Source: Flavobacterium cerinum
GTDB taxonomy: Bacteria > Bacteroidota > Bacteroidia > Flavobacteriales > Flavobacteriaceae
Length of the DNA: 64,000 nucleotides
Assembly (NCBI RefSeq): GCF_004028155.1
Contig: NZ_SBII01000002.1
Location: forward strand, 62,001 to 126,000
Direction: 5' to 3'
The notes beneath the pieces are model-generated. The model ran no database searches. It saw nothing but the letters and a program-made list of their open reading frames with translations, and had not been told where the DNA came from. Made by a program: the position numbers and the translations under genes. Of this stretch, positions 35,382 through 43,901 are shown piece after piece. The number at the start of each line of letters is the position of its first letter. The stretch's first letter is position 1.

Positions 35382-36278
35382 CCGGCTAAGTGCTTTCTGC
35401 AAATCACCATATATAAATTTAAAGCCATTATCGGTTAGTCGTTTTGGTATCACGTTTCTGCTTTTTAATACCAGTTCGGTTTCTGTGCCTATTACCCCTG
35501 CACCAATTTTTAAAAGGCTTTCGCCGATAGGAATTCCAAAAGGTGCATTTACCCTCTCACGGATGGCTTTCATAAAATCCCTGTTTGGAATAGGGGTAGG
35601 AGAGACTACATTTACCACACCTTCCATTTCCTTGTTAAGAATATAATCTATTGCACGGGCAAAATCTTTTTCGTGTATCCAGCTCACAAATTGTTTTCCA
35701 CTGCCTTGTTTTCCACCAAAGCCCAATTGTGCCAAGCGTTTTAACGGAATAAAAGCACCGCCTTTTTTACCCAATACTATAGAAGTTCGCAAAGCTGTCT
35801 TTTTGGTATTCGGAGTTTCAGTCTGGAAAAAAGCTTTCTCCCAAACTTTAGCCACATTCATAGAGAAATCATGACCAATTTCGCCATTTACCTCATCCAT
35901 TTGTTTATCGGTAGAATGCCTGTAGATGGTAGCTGTAGAAGAGTTAAGCCAGTATTTTGGAGGATATGTACATTGTAATACTGCTTTATTGAGTATCACA
36001 GTACTGTCTATTCGTGATGCCATAATCTCGTTTTTGTTCTTTTCGGTATAACGGCAGTCTACAGATTTTCCTGCCAGATTGACCAGAACATCAGCATTTT
36101 CCAGTTCAGCTTCCCATCCTGTTAGGCTTTTAGCATCCCAGTGAAGATATCGAACGTTCTTTTTAGCGGTAGATTTTCCTCGTGTTAACACTACAATGTC
36201 TTCCACTTTATTCTCAAAATGACTTATAAGTGCCTGACCTAAAAATCCAGTTCCGGCAGCAATGACTAATTTTTTCAT
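35376..36278 (-). CDS. TIGR01777 family NAD-dependent epimerase/dehydratase-like protein
   Basis: 300-residue protein of the SDR superfamily (YfcH-like). Rossmann motif AAGTGFLGQALISHF (about 6-20), DVLVNLAGKSVDCRYTEKNKNEI and the C-terminal NVVSPTPIPNRDFMKAI block are diagnostic; the DUF1731 C-terminal part (GAGVIGTETELVLKSRNVIPKRL) is complete. Cytoplasmic; no reaction is established for the family. It is the last gene of a GbsR-controlled operon and begins 1 bp after the methyltransferase stop. Confidence 0.88.
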   Translation of the reverse strand: MKKLVIAAGTGFLGQALISHFENKVEDIVVLTRGKSTAKKNVRYLHWDAKSLTGWEAELENADVLVNLAGKSVDCRYTEKNKNEIMASRIDSTVILNKAVLQCTYPPKYWLNSSTATIYRHSTDKQMDEVNGEIGHDFSMNVAKVWEKAFFQTETPNTKKTALRTSIVLGKKGGAFIPLKRLAQLGFGGKQGSGKQFVSWIHEKDFARAIDYILNKEMEGVVNVVSPTPIPNRDFMKAIRERVNAPFGIPIGESLLKIGAGVIGTETELVLKSRNVIPKRLTDNGFKFIYGDLQKALSRL

Positions 36279-36279
36279 G

Positions 36280-37158
36280 TTATTTGGTACAGGTTATTAT
36301 GTAATATCCAAAATTGTTCATTTGTGCCCCGGATAATAAAGCAAACAATGAACCTTTAAGATTTTTGATACTTTGAGGTTTTAGATGCTCTTTTTTAAGA
36401 AGCTTTTTTATGATAAATCCACCAATGGCAAAGGGAACATGTAAAACTGAAGGAGCTACATGCATAGATATATCTTCAATATTAATGTTTTTAAAGCCGA
36501 TATCTTCCAGCATCTTTTTTACATTGTGAACATCGCCTAGTTTTTCAAGGCTCCAGCCATCACAAAGGTTTTTATAGCAGTATACTCCGCCAATGCATAA
36601 TTGCTGCATTTCTTTTTTAAGAAAAGCATCAGCAACGACCAGTTTGGCACCGGGTTTAAGTATACGGAACGCTTCACTGAATGATACTTTGCTGTGCCCA
36701 GAATGGCAAAAGCTTTCGATAGCAAGAGCGCCGTCAAAACTTTCATTTTCAAAAGAGGTATTGTTGTAGTCTTCTTTTTTTATTGTGCCGTTAAGACCTT
36801 TAAGTATTTTGTTTCCTTCTGCTGCCTGAAACTCAGATAGTGTTACCCCGGTAATATTCAAACCTGCATATTTTTTTAATCCGTAGCGCATGGTACCTCC
36901 CATGCCACATCCAAGATCACATAACCTTTTATTTCCGTTAATATCCAAACGGTTATATACCTGCCTGTTCATTTCGTTAAGCATACTATCTCTTTTAAAA
37001 GGGTTAGTTTGTAACGGGCTGTAGTAACCAAAATGCATATTAAAATCTTTGCTCCAAAACTCATAATCTTCGGTAGCCTCATTGTAAAAATCGGCAGTTT
37101 CAATAGTATTTGTTTCTTTAGCAATTTGGTTTGATTCGAAATAAATTGAAGTACTCAT
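36280..37158 (-). CDS. SAM-dependent methyltransferase (class I)
   Basis: 292 residues. Motif I is LCDLGCGMGGTM, then NITGVTLSEFQ (end of beta 2) and FDGALAIESFCHSGHSKVSFSEAFRILKPGAKLVVADAFLKK, as in lipid and small-molecule methyltransferases of the methyltransf_11 / cyclopropane-synthase group. The C-terminal part is basic and slightly hydrophobic (HVPFAIGGFIIKKLLKKE), which could touch membrane. The substrate is not known; the close link with a membrane protein and an epimerase-like protein suggests a lipid or sterol-like molecule. Part of the operon under the gbsR gene. Confidence 0.82.
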   Translation of the reverse strand: MSTSIYFESNQIAKETNTIETADFYNEATEDYEFWSKDFNMHFGYYSPLQTNPFKRDSMLNEMNRQVYNRLDINGNKRLCDLGCGMGGTMRYGLKKYAGLNITGVTLSEFQAAEGNKILKGLNGTIKKEDYNNTSFENESFDGALAIESFCHSGHSKVSFSEAFRILKPGAKLVVADAFLKKEMQQLCIGGVYCYKNLCDGWSLEKLGDVHNVKKMLEDIGFKNINIEDISMHVAPSVLHVPFAIGGFIIKKLLKKEHLKPQSIKNLKGSLFALLSGAQMNNFGYYIITCTK

Positions 37159-37168
37159 GACAAGTGAT

Positions 37169-37609
37169 TTAAAGGTTATAGTATCCGATAAGGTTGTATA
37201 TTAATAATAAAGTATATACCACAGCAAATAATACAAACAGTATATTCATACAATAGCTGCCTATTTTAAAATGTAGTTTTTTGGGGATATCATACATAGG
37301 GTAGTAGGCTATTTGCGTTGCTACTTTACCTACCCAGTAGGCGGCAATCAAGGCAGTTATGGCAACAGCCAATGCAGTTTGGTTCTTAAGGTCATCTGTT
37401 AGCAAAATGGCTATGAGTCCAAAACTAAAGTTGAGACCCTGAATATATCTGCCATAAGTTTTGGCAATTTCCTGATTTAAAGGTTTTAGTTTTTTTACAT
37501 CATTATACCAGTCAAATACTTGGTGACGTATGTAAGGATAAATAAGCGCTGTAAATATTTGACCTATACCACCTAGTATAATCAGCCAATTGGGGATAGT
37601 AAAGTTCAT
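37169..37609 (-). CDS. Four-helix membrane protein of unknown function
   Basis: 146 residues from the ATG at 37609 (MNFTIPNWLIILGGIGQIF); the longer frame to 37678 runs through the operator and is rejected. Four predicted helices at about 7-27, 55-75, 82-100 and 118-142. No residue pattern that I can tie to a known family. It precedes the methyltransferase by 10 bp and follows gbsR, with an inverted repeat in front of it. Confidence 0.6.
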   Translation of the reverse strand: MNFTIPNWLIILGGIGQIFTALIYPYIRHQVFDWYNDVKKLKPLNQEIAKTYGRYIQGLNFSFGLIAILLTDDLKNQTALAVAITALIAAYWVGKVATQIAYYPMYDIPKKLHFKIGSYCMNILFVLFAVVYTLLLIYNLIGYYNL

Positions 37610-37652
37610 AATTTGTTTATTTAAGGTTGATTGTTTTATTTTTAATATTGAA

Positions 37653-37672
37653 GTTTCAGAAAATATTGAAAC
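37653..37672. promoter_or_regulatory. GbsR-type operator in front of the membrane-protein gene
   Basis: Inverted repeat GTTTCA-N8-TGAAAC, 44 bp upstream of the ATG at 37609 and 16 bp past the gbsR stop. Same TTTCA-N8-TGAAA geometry as 38222-38245. Confidence 0.55.
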
Positions 37673-37688
37673 ATACAATTAAATTTTT

Positions 37689-38195
37689 TTACTTCATGAT
37701 CTTCATGACCAGTTTACCTAGCCAGTTGTCTTTAAATTCGGTTGCTTTTTCTAGCATATTGTCGGCTTTAAGTACAAAGTCATATAGTTTGGTTGTCTGC
37801 TCTGTAAAATGTTTTGCCTCATCTGTTTTGTTTTCTTTCACAGCAGATGATACTTCTTTTAAAACCTTAAGTGCTGGTTTAATTTCGCGCTTGCTGCGTT
37901 CCTGTGCAATTTTTACAGCCAGCTCATCAAGGTCTTTTTCGGCAATAAAAAACTCTTTGCGTTCTCCTTGCTTAAACTCTTTGTATACAATTCCCCAATC
38001 CATTAAGGCACGAAGGTTCATACTGGCATTTCCGCGTGATATTTGCAGTTCTTCCATAACGTCTTCCATAGAAAGCGGTTCGGGAGCAATCATAAGCAAC
38101 GCATGTATTTGAGCCATCGTTTTATTGATGCCCCATTGAGAACCTAATGCTCCCCAGGTTTGTACAAACTTATTTTTTGCTTCCTTGAATTCCAT
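37689..38195 (-). CDS. GbsR/MarR-family transcriptional regulator
   Basis: 168-residue winged-helix regulator. The N-terminus FVQTWGALGSQWGINKTMAQIHALLMI and MEDVMEELQISRGNASMNLRALMDWGIVYKE are close to the GbsR family, MarR-like proteins that often repress and respond to small ligands. The C-terminal half is helical and charged (KREIKPALKVLKEVSSAVKEN), likely the dimer arm. It is the first gene of an operon with a membrane protein, methyltransferase and TIGR01777 protein, and probably controls it and itself through the two inverted repeats. Confidence 0.88.
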   Translation of the reverse strand: MEFKEAKNKFVQTWGALGSQWGINKTMAQIHALLMIAPEPLSMEDVMEELQISRGNASMNLRALMDWGIVYKEFKQGERKEFFIAEKDLDELAVKIAQERSKREIKPALKVLKEVSSAVKENKTDEAKHFTEQTTKLYDFVLKADNMLEKATEFKDNWLGKLVMKIMK

Positions 38196-38221
38196 ACATC
38201 AAATGTATAACATTATTTCTA

Positions 38222-38245
38222 AACTTTCAAAAATAAATGAAAGTT
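38222..38245. promoter_or_regulatory. GbsR-type operator in front of gbsR
   Basis: Inverted repeat AACTTTCA-N8-TGAAAGTT, perfect 8-bp arms, 27 bp upstream of the gbsR ATG. It shares its core and spacing with 37653-37672. No other gene is read from here leftwards. Confidence 0.55.
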
Positions 38246-38340
38246 ATTTCTAGTTGATTGAAAATCAGGTAAAAATACCTATTTGTAGGGATGTTTTAAT
38301 GCTGAGATTTGTATGAGATTTGTTTTGTAAATAAGTACTT

Positions 38341-39765
38341 ATGGAAGTAGAAGTGTCAGATAAACTAATAGCGGTTACTACTATGCTTTTCATACTAAGC
38401 ATGATAAGTGAAAGGATAATTACTTTCATAAAATTATGGTGTGTAAAAGGGAGGTCATTTTTGTTTATTGTAGTTTCTGATGACGTAGATACAAGTATAA
38501 GAGCAGTGAATCCTGCCGAGGAAGCAAAAAGATCGAGAAGTATATTAGCTATTAATCTTACAGTCAGCTTTCTTATTGCCTTGCTGTCAAAAGCCAGCCT
38601 GTTTGATATGTTTTCATTTTCAGACGCTCACCCTGAAATTTGGAATAACCTTTTTAGCTGGCAAAACGAAACGTTTTCTTTTAGCTTTGAATCAGTTGCA
38701 AGGCTACTTTCCATAATTTTTGGTTGTGCCCTTACCGGATCTTTCATCAGTCTGGGTTCAAAATTTTGGCATGATTTGCTTGATTTACTATTGCAGGTTA
38801 AAGATTTAAAAAAGAATCTTAATGAACAGGCTGGTACAGGTTTAAAGCTTGGTGAGAGAGCAAATGAAATTAAACAAGAAAAGGAAGTTATAAAAGCAGC
38901 TATTTCTCCTTATAAAAAGCAGTTGATACAAATTGAAAATATAGTAAAAGTGCTTACAAACGATAGTGGCGAGGAGACTATTTTAGAAGTGTATGTAAAA
39001 GGGGATTTTGATGCTCAATTAATACCTAAAGCTATATTTTACAAAGATCTGCACAACAAAGAAAAAAGTATAAGAGTCGAAATTCTAAAAGGAGCCAATC
39101 CGGAAATTCAAAGTGATCTCTGGCCTGCAGATGCTATTGCTAATATCTGGCCTTATAAAGGAAACACAGGGAGTAATGGAGGTAAAGTGTATGATAAGAC
39201 TACGGGAGAAGAATACTTTATGACTTGCTTTCATGTTGTTAAGTCACCATCACACAACTGGAGTGATAAATATCCCAATACAGACATTTCTATTAAAAAT
39301 ATAGATAACGGTACAATCTGCGGTACAATAAAATTTACCTGCAGGAATACCAAAGTTGATGTTAGTATTGTAAAACCCAATGAAAAAACCAATCTAAAAA
39401 GTACAATACCGGGTATTGGAACACCTTATTTTTCGCGAAATATAGGAGGAGACGATGTGGCATACAAAACTAAGGTGAAAAAATATGGTGTTACAACAAA
39501 ATTTACCGAAGGCTATATTTTTGATGATGATGCTCCGGTAGAGATTAGTTATCTCGATGGAAGCTCAGTAATATTTAATAGCCTGATCATAATTAAATCA
39601 TTACATACAGAACGATTTTCAGACAAAGGAGATTCAGGCTCATTTATAATAGATGAGTACAACTATCTTATAGGGATGTTAGTAGGTGGATCCGGAGATA
39701 AAAGTTATGTAATGCGAATAAACGAGATTTTTGATATAACCAACACTAAAATAAATCGATTATGA
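38341..39765 (+). CDS. Membrane-anchored trypsin-like serine protease (uncharacterised)
   Basis: 474 residues. Three predicted helices (about 8-30, 67-86, 119-140) are followed by SLGSKFWHDLLDLLLQVKDLKK, a motif seen at the cytoplasmic edge of several bacterial anchor modules, then a charged coiled-coil-prone stretch (150-205) and a small domain to about 265. The C-terminal 210 residues have the trypsin-like triad: His298 in MTCFHVV, Asp340 in KVDVSIVKP and Ser432 in SDKGDSGSFII. The acidic N-terminus and basic segments after helices 1 and 3 suggest, by the positive-inside rule, that the protease domain is in the cytoplasm, unlike HtrA-type proteases. It overlaps the next gene in ATGA, so both are made together. 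No specific family recognised. Confidence 0.75.
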   Translation: MEVEVSDKLIAVTTMLFILSMISERIITFIKLWCVKGRSFLFIVVSDDVDTSIRAVNPAEEAKRSRSILAINLTVSFLIALLSKASLFDMFSFSDAHPEIWNNLFSWQNETFSFSFESVARLLSIIFGCALTGSFISLGSKFWHDLLDLLLQVKDLKKNLNEQAGTGLKLGERANEIKQEKEVIKAAISPYKKQLIQIENIVKVLTNDSGEETILEVYVKGDFDAQLIPKAIFYKDLHNKEKSIRVEILKGANPEIQSDLWPADAIANIWPYKGNTGSNGGKVYDKTTGEEYFMTCFHVVKSPSHNWSDKYPNTDISIKNIDNGTICGTIKFTCRNTKVDVSIVKPNEKTNLKSTIPGIGTPYFSRNIGGDDVAYKTKVKKYGVTTKFTEGYIFDDDAPVEISYLDGSSVIFNSLIIIKSLHTERFSDKGDSGSFIIDEYNYLIGMLVGGSGDKSYVMRINEIFDITNTKINRL

Positions 39766-41114
39766 AAAATTTTACATTTATCCTACCATTCATTTTTATG
39801 GGATGTTGTCTTTGCAATGCTCAAAATAATGTTATCACTTTTGTTTATGAAAATAATACACATCGGGTAAAAGAAATGCCATCGAAAGCAGATTTTTCCA
39901 CAGATATTCGTGTAGTACAGGAAGGTACGTGTGCGGGATTTAAGATTACAAAAGTTAACAGGGCTGATACTTTTACAATAACAACTTCAGGTTCGGAATT
40001 TGTTATCAGTGGTATTCCTGAAACTTCAGAAGAGATAAAAATAAATGTTACCTGTAATGGAACATCGCCAAAAAATGAGCTAACGATAAAGCGTGTGACT
40101 AAAGAAAAAGATACGGAAGAAGTCCCTGTTCCAGATCAAAATCAAGGCAAAGGAAATACTAAGTATGATTCAGAGTACAATTATTTATTAAGTACAAATC
40201 CCGATTTTAATAATCGTGCAGTTATTTACGATAGGAAAAAGAATTTAGCCCGTTATTTTTTTAATAAAGATGGTATTCTACTTAGTATGGCTCCTGTAAA
40301 TATTGATGCAAATGATTATTATGAAGTGAGTATGATTGTACCGAAAGTCGACCAAAATAAATATTATATGACAATGGACTGTGAATATAATCCTAGTGAT
40401 TTATCACAAAGAATAACGGCCATTATTGATAAAGCAGGCAGTCAGAGTGGGGGAGATTCGCAAATTGAGTATGTGAAAATTACACAAACATTCAGTCCAT
40501 GTACAGATAATGCAAAAATATTATTTTATAAAGATGGCGTTGAAATGGCAAATCATTATGATATTAAAAAGATCAATTCGCTCCATCATTATGAATTGGC
40601 AGCTTCTTTTGTCTCTACAGATTTAATAAACCCTGAATTTGATGTTTTCCCTTTAAACGCTACTCAAAACACTATCAGGGAAATCAATAATTCTAAAAGG
40701 ACAATGGTTACTTTTAATGTTATATTTTATTGGAAACCAACAATAGAGTGGATAAAGAAATTATCTAAAAATAAGGAAAACGATGATTCCAATGTTACAG
40801 ATGGTCGTGATGTATATAAAGAGGCTACATTTTGGGAGCGTTTAAATCCAACTTTTGGAGTTGCTTTAAATAACGCATGGGATGAAAACTTTTTTATGGG
40901 TGGTACTTTTGAATTTGCACGTGGAGGAAATCTTACTGCCGGCTGGCATTATGGTAAAGTAACACAGCTTTCTGATGAGAATTTTAAACTGGGACAGGAT
41001 GTTTTTACAGGTGCTAAAGATGATATAAAAGTTACCGATGCCTGGAAGTGGGGCTTCTATTTCGGGATAACGCTGGATGCAAGAATATTTAATAGCCTTT
41101 TTGCAAGAAATTAA
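39762..41114 (+). CDS. Exported, possibly outer-membrane barrel protein of the protease operon
   Basis: 450 residues with a signal peptide (MKNFTFILPFIFMGCCLCNAQ); cleavage after NAQ or lipidation at the Cys pair are both possible. Residues 25-110 look like a small beta domain, followed by a charged linker (KEKDTEEVPVPDQNQG). The C-terminal 90 residues (WERLNPTFGVALNNAWDEN, then FFMGGTFEFARGG, GWHYG, WGFYFGITLDARIF) alternate like outer-membrane strands, with aromatic girdles. No T9SS C-terminal domain is seen. Translationally coupled to the trypsin-like protease, so a linked role is likely. Function unknown. Confidence 0.6.
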   Translation: MKNFTFILPFIFMGCCLCNAQNNVITFVYENNTHRVKEMPSKADFSTDIRVVQEGTCAGFKITKVNRADTFTITTSGSEFVISGIPETSEEIKINVTCNGTSPKNELTIKRVTKEKDTEEVPVPDQNQGKGNTKYDSEYNYLLSTNPDFNNRAVIYDRKKNLARYFFNKDGILLSMAPVNIDANDYYEVSMIVPKVDQNKYYMTMDCEYNPSDLSQRITAIIDKAGSQSGGDSQIEYVKITQTFSPCTDNAKILFYKDGVEMANHYDIKKINSLHHYELAASFVSTDLINPEFDVFPLNATQNTIREINNSKRTMVTFNVIFYWKPTIEWIKKLSKNKENDDSNVTDGRDVYKEATFWERLNPTFGVALNNAWDENFFMGGTFEFARGGNLTAGWHYGKVTQLSDENFKLGQDVFTGAKDDIKVTDAWKWGFYFGITLDARIFNSLFARN

Positions 41115-41145
41115 TCTAATGGATTCTATTTCATATTATAAATCA

Positions 41146-41176
41146 AAACCCCAAAAGTCATAAACTCTTGGGGTTT
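41146..41176. terminator. Terminator between barrel gene and M3 peptidase gene
   Basis: AAACCCCAAAAG pairs with CTCTTGGGGTTT (one mismatch), followed by TCTTTT. Confidence 0.75.
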
Positions 41177-41203
41177 CTTTTAATAGTCTAATAATCCAGA
41201 TAT

Positions 41204-43231
41204 CTATAACAGTCCTGCTCTTTTAAGCAATGCTTCTGGTTTTGGTTCCTGTCCGCGGAAACGTTTGTACAAAACCATAGGGTGCTCTGTACCTCCTTTA
41301 GACAATACATTGTCTTTAAATTTGGTTGCCGTTTCTTTGTCGAAAATACCTTTCTCCTGGAAGTATTCAAAAGCGTCGGCATCCAATACCTCAGCCCATT
41401 TGTAACTGTAGTAACCTGATGAATAACCACCCTGGAAGATATGTGAGAAAGCTGTACTCATAGCATTTTCGGGCACTTCAGGGTAAAGCTGTGTCGAAGC
41501 AAATTGCTCGTTTTCGAATGCTTTTAAGTCGGTTATACCACTTGGGTCGGCACTATGCCATCCCATGTCTAATAAACCAAAGCTAAGCTGGCGCATGGTA
41601 GCAATACCTTCCTGGAAACTTGCACTTTCTTTTATCTTAGTAATGTATTCCATTGGTATAACCTCACCTGTTTGATAGTGGTGGGCAAACAGTGCTAAAG
41701 CCTCAGGCTCATAACACCAGTTTTCCATTACCTGACTTGGGAGTTCAACAAAATCCCAAAATACACTTGTACCCGAAAGACTTGGGTAAACCGTATCGGC
41801 AAGCATACCATGTAATGCGTGTCCAAATTCATGGAATAATGTAGTCACCTCGTTAAAAGTAAGCAGTGATGGTTTGGTTTCAGTTGGCTTGGTGAAATTG
41901 CACACGATAGATACGTGCGGCCTTTCGTTTACAGCGTCTTTTACATATTGTGACTTGAACGATGTCATCCATGCCCCATTGCGTTTTCCTTTACGCGGAA
42001 AGAAATCGGAATAGAAGATAGCCACAAGATTATCGCTCTCGTCTTTTACCTCATAAGTAGTAACATCTTTGTGGTACTTGTCAATATCCTGAACCTCATT
42101 AAATTTTAATCCGTAAAGTTTCCCGGCAATGGTAAAAGCACCGTTAAGTACGTTTTCCAGTTTAAAGTAAGGCTTCAGTTTTTCATCATCAAGATTGAAA
42201 AGTTTTTGCTTTAGCTTTTCAGAATAGTAAGCACCATCCCATTTTTCCAATTGTTCTATGCCATCCAGTTCTTTGGCAAATGCTGTAAGTTCAGCAAATT
42301 CTCTTTGGGCAGCCGGTTTGGCTTTCGCTAAAAGATCCTGTAAAAAGGTTTTTACCTTTGTCGGACTCTCAGCCATGCGCTCTTCCAGTACAAAATCAGC
42401 ATGCGATGCATAACCTAATAATTGGGCGCGGTCATGACGAAGTTTGGCAATCTTTAAAACGATCTCTCGGTTATCAAATTCATTGTTCTGGAAAGCTCTT
42501 GCGCCAAAGGCGATAGCCAATTCTTTACGCAGTTCACGATTATCGGCATAGGTCATAAACGGGACGTAACTAGGATAATCTAAAGTAAAGATCCAGCCTT
42601 CTTTATCATGGCTTGCAGCAATTTCACGGGCAGCTTCTATAGTTCCTTCAGGTAATCCCGAAAGATCAGCTTCATTCGTGATGTGCAGTTGGTAAGCATT
42701 GGTTTCTGCTAATACATTCTCGCCAAATTCCAGGCTTAGTTTAGATAGCTCTTTGTCAATTTCACGAAGCTTGCTCTTTTTGTCCTCTTGCAGGTTAGCA
42801 CCATTACGGGAAAAACTTTTGTAGTTTTTATCCAATAAGGTTATTTGCTCTGGCGTAAGCCCTAAAGTATTTTTTTTGTTATATACCGCTTTAACTCTTT
42901 CGAATAGCGCAGTATTAAGGCGAATGTCATTGCCAAATTCTGATAAAAGCGGAGAAACTTCTAAAGCGATCTTTTGGATATCGTCATTTGTTTCTGCCGA
43001 ATGCAGGTTAAAGAAAATGTTTGACGTACGATCTAAAACATCACCGCTAAAAGACATGGCAGCAATGGTGTTTTCAAAGGTTGGTTCCTCCGGGTTGACA
43101 ACAATAGTATCAATTTCTTTACGGGCAATTTCTATTCCTGTTATAAAAGCAGGTAAAAAGTCTTCGGTTTTTATGCTGCTAAAAGGAGCAGTGTCGTGTT
43201 TTGTAGTAAACTTTTGAGTAAGTGCGTTCAT
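41204..43231 (-). CDS. M3 family metallopeptidase (oligopeptidase A / Dcp type)
   Basis: 675-residue cytoplasmic zinc oligopeptidase. Zinc site HEFGHALHGML (His467, Glu468, His471), with Glu496 in FWDFVELPSQVMENW as third ligand, all as in M3A. The N-terminal NALTQKFTTKHDTAPFSSIKTEDFLPAF is typical for oligopeptidase A / dipeptidyl carboxypeptidase. No signal peptide is visible. It degrades short peptides. It follows purKE on the same strand, with a terminator in between. Confidence 0.93.
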   Translation of the reverse strand: MNALTQKFTTKHDTAPFSSIKTEDFLPAFITGIEIARKEIDTIVVNPEEPTFENTIAAMSFSGDVLDRTSNIFFNLHSAETNDDIQKIALEVSPLLSEFGNDIRLNTALFERVKAVYNKKNTLGLTPEQITLLDKNYKSFSRNGANLQEDKKSKLREIDKELSKLSLEFGENVLAETNAYQLHITNEADLSGLPEGTIEAAREIAASHDKEGWIFTLDYPSYVPFMTYADNRELRKELAIAFGARAFQNNEFDNREIVLKIAKLRHDRAQLLGYASHADFVLEERMAESPTKVKTFLQDLLAKAKPAAQREFAELTAFAKELDGIEQLEKWDGAYYSEKLKQKLFNLDDEKLKPYFKLENVLNGAFTIAGKLYGLKFNEVQDIDKYHKDVTTYEVKDESDNLVAIFYSDFFPRKGKRNGAWMTSFKSQYVKDAVNERPHVSIVCNFTKPTETKPSLLTFNEVTTLFHEFGHALHGMLADTVYPSLSGTSVFWDFVELPSQVMENWCYEPEALALFAHHYQTGEVIPMEYITKIKESASFQEGIATMRQLSFGLLDMGWHSADPSGITDLKAFENEQFASTQLYPEVPENAMSTAFSHIFQGGYSSGYYSYKWAEVLDADAFEYFQEKGIFDKETATKFKDNVLSKGGTEHPMVLYKRFRGQEPKPEALLKRAGLL

Positions 43232-43272
43232 TGTTTTAAATTTTTTCAGGATGCCTAATCGGTTAAAAAAAT

Positions 43273-43308
43273 GCCTTGATAATGCTGGGTCATTAGCATC
43301 ATCAAGGC
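43273..43308 (-). terminator. Terminator after purE
   Basis: GCCTTGAT-ATGCT stem with AGCAT-ATCAAGGC (one internal mismatch), followed on the minus strand by ATTTTTTT. A second short hairpin, TAGCTTT-ACC-AAAGCTA, lies at 43349-43365. Confidence 0.75.
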
Positions 43309-43370
43309 AATTATATAGTGTTATTATGTTTATTTGGTTTCGGCATCATAGCTTTACCAAAGCTACAAAA

Positions 43371-43859
43371 CTAATTTTTATTTTTCAGGCTGTCCGATGC
43401 TTTGTTTACAGCATCCTTAAGGCTTAATTTATATGCTATTATTTTAGCTTGAACCAGTTTGTCATGGCTGCCTAAAATTTGTGCTGCAAGTATACCCGCA
43501 TTTTTAGCACCATTTAGTGCTACTGTAGCTACAGGAACTCCCCCTGGCATTTGCAGGATAGAAAGGACACTGTCCCATCCGTCAATAGAGTTGCTCGATT
43601 TTACCGGTACACCAATAATCGGTAGAGGAGACATTGAAGCTACCATTCCAGGAAGATGCGCCGCGCCGCCAGCACCCGCAATAATAACAGAAATACCGCG
43701 CATGTGAGCACTTGTGCTGTATTCAAAAAGTTTCTCAGGTGTACGGTGAGCCGATACAATATCTACCTCGGTTTCAATGTTGAACTCTTTTAATATGTCT
43801 ATGGCTTCCTGCATTACCGGCATATCCGATATACTGCCCATTATGATTCCTACTTTCAT
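43371..43859 (-). CDS. purE: N5-carboxyaminoimidazole ribonucleotide mutase PurE
   Basis: 162-residue enzyme of purine synthesis that turns N5-CAIR into CAIR. Motifs [45 protein letters not shown] and [10 protein letters not shown] are those of class I PurE, as expected with a PurK partner. It lies 42 bp downstream of purK in one operon. Confidence 0.97.
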   Translation of the reverse strand: MKVGIIMGSISDMPVMQEAIDILKEFNIETEVDIVSAHRTPEKLFEYSTSAHMRGISVIIAGAGGAAHLPGMVASMSPLPIIGVPVKSSNSIDGWDSVLSILQMPGGVPVATVALNGAKNAGILAAQILGSHDKLVQAKIIAYKLSLKDAVNKASDSLKNKN

Positions 43860-43901
43860 TTTTCTTGTTGTTGGTTGAGGTTGTCCGTTAAACTGCCAAT
43901 T

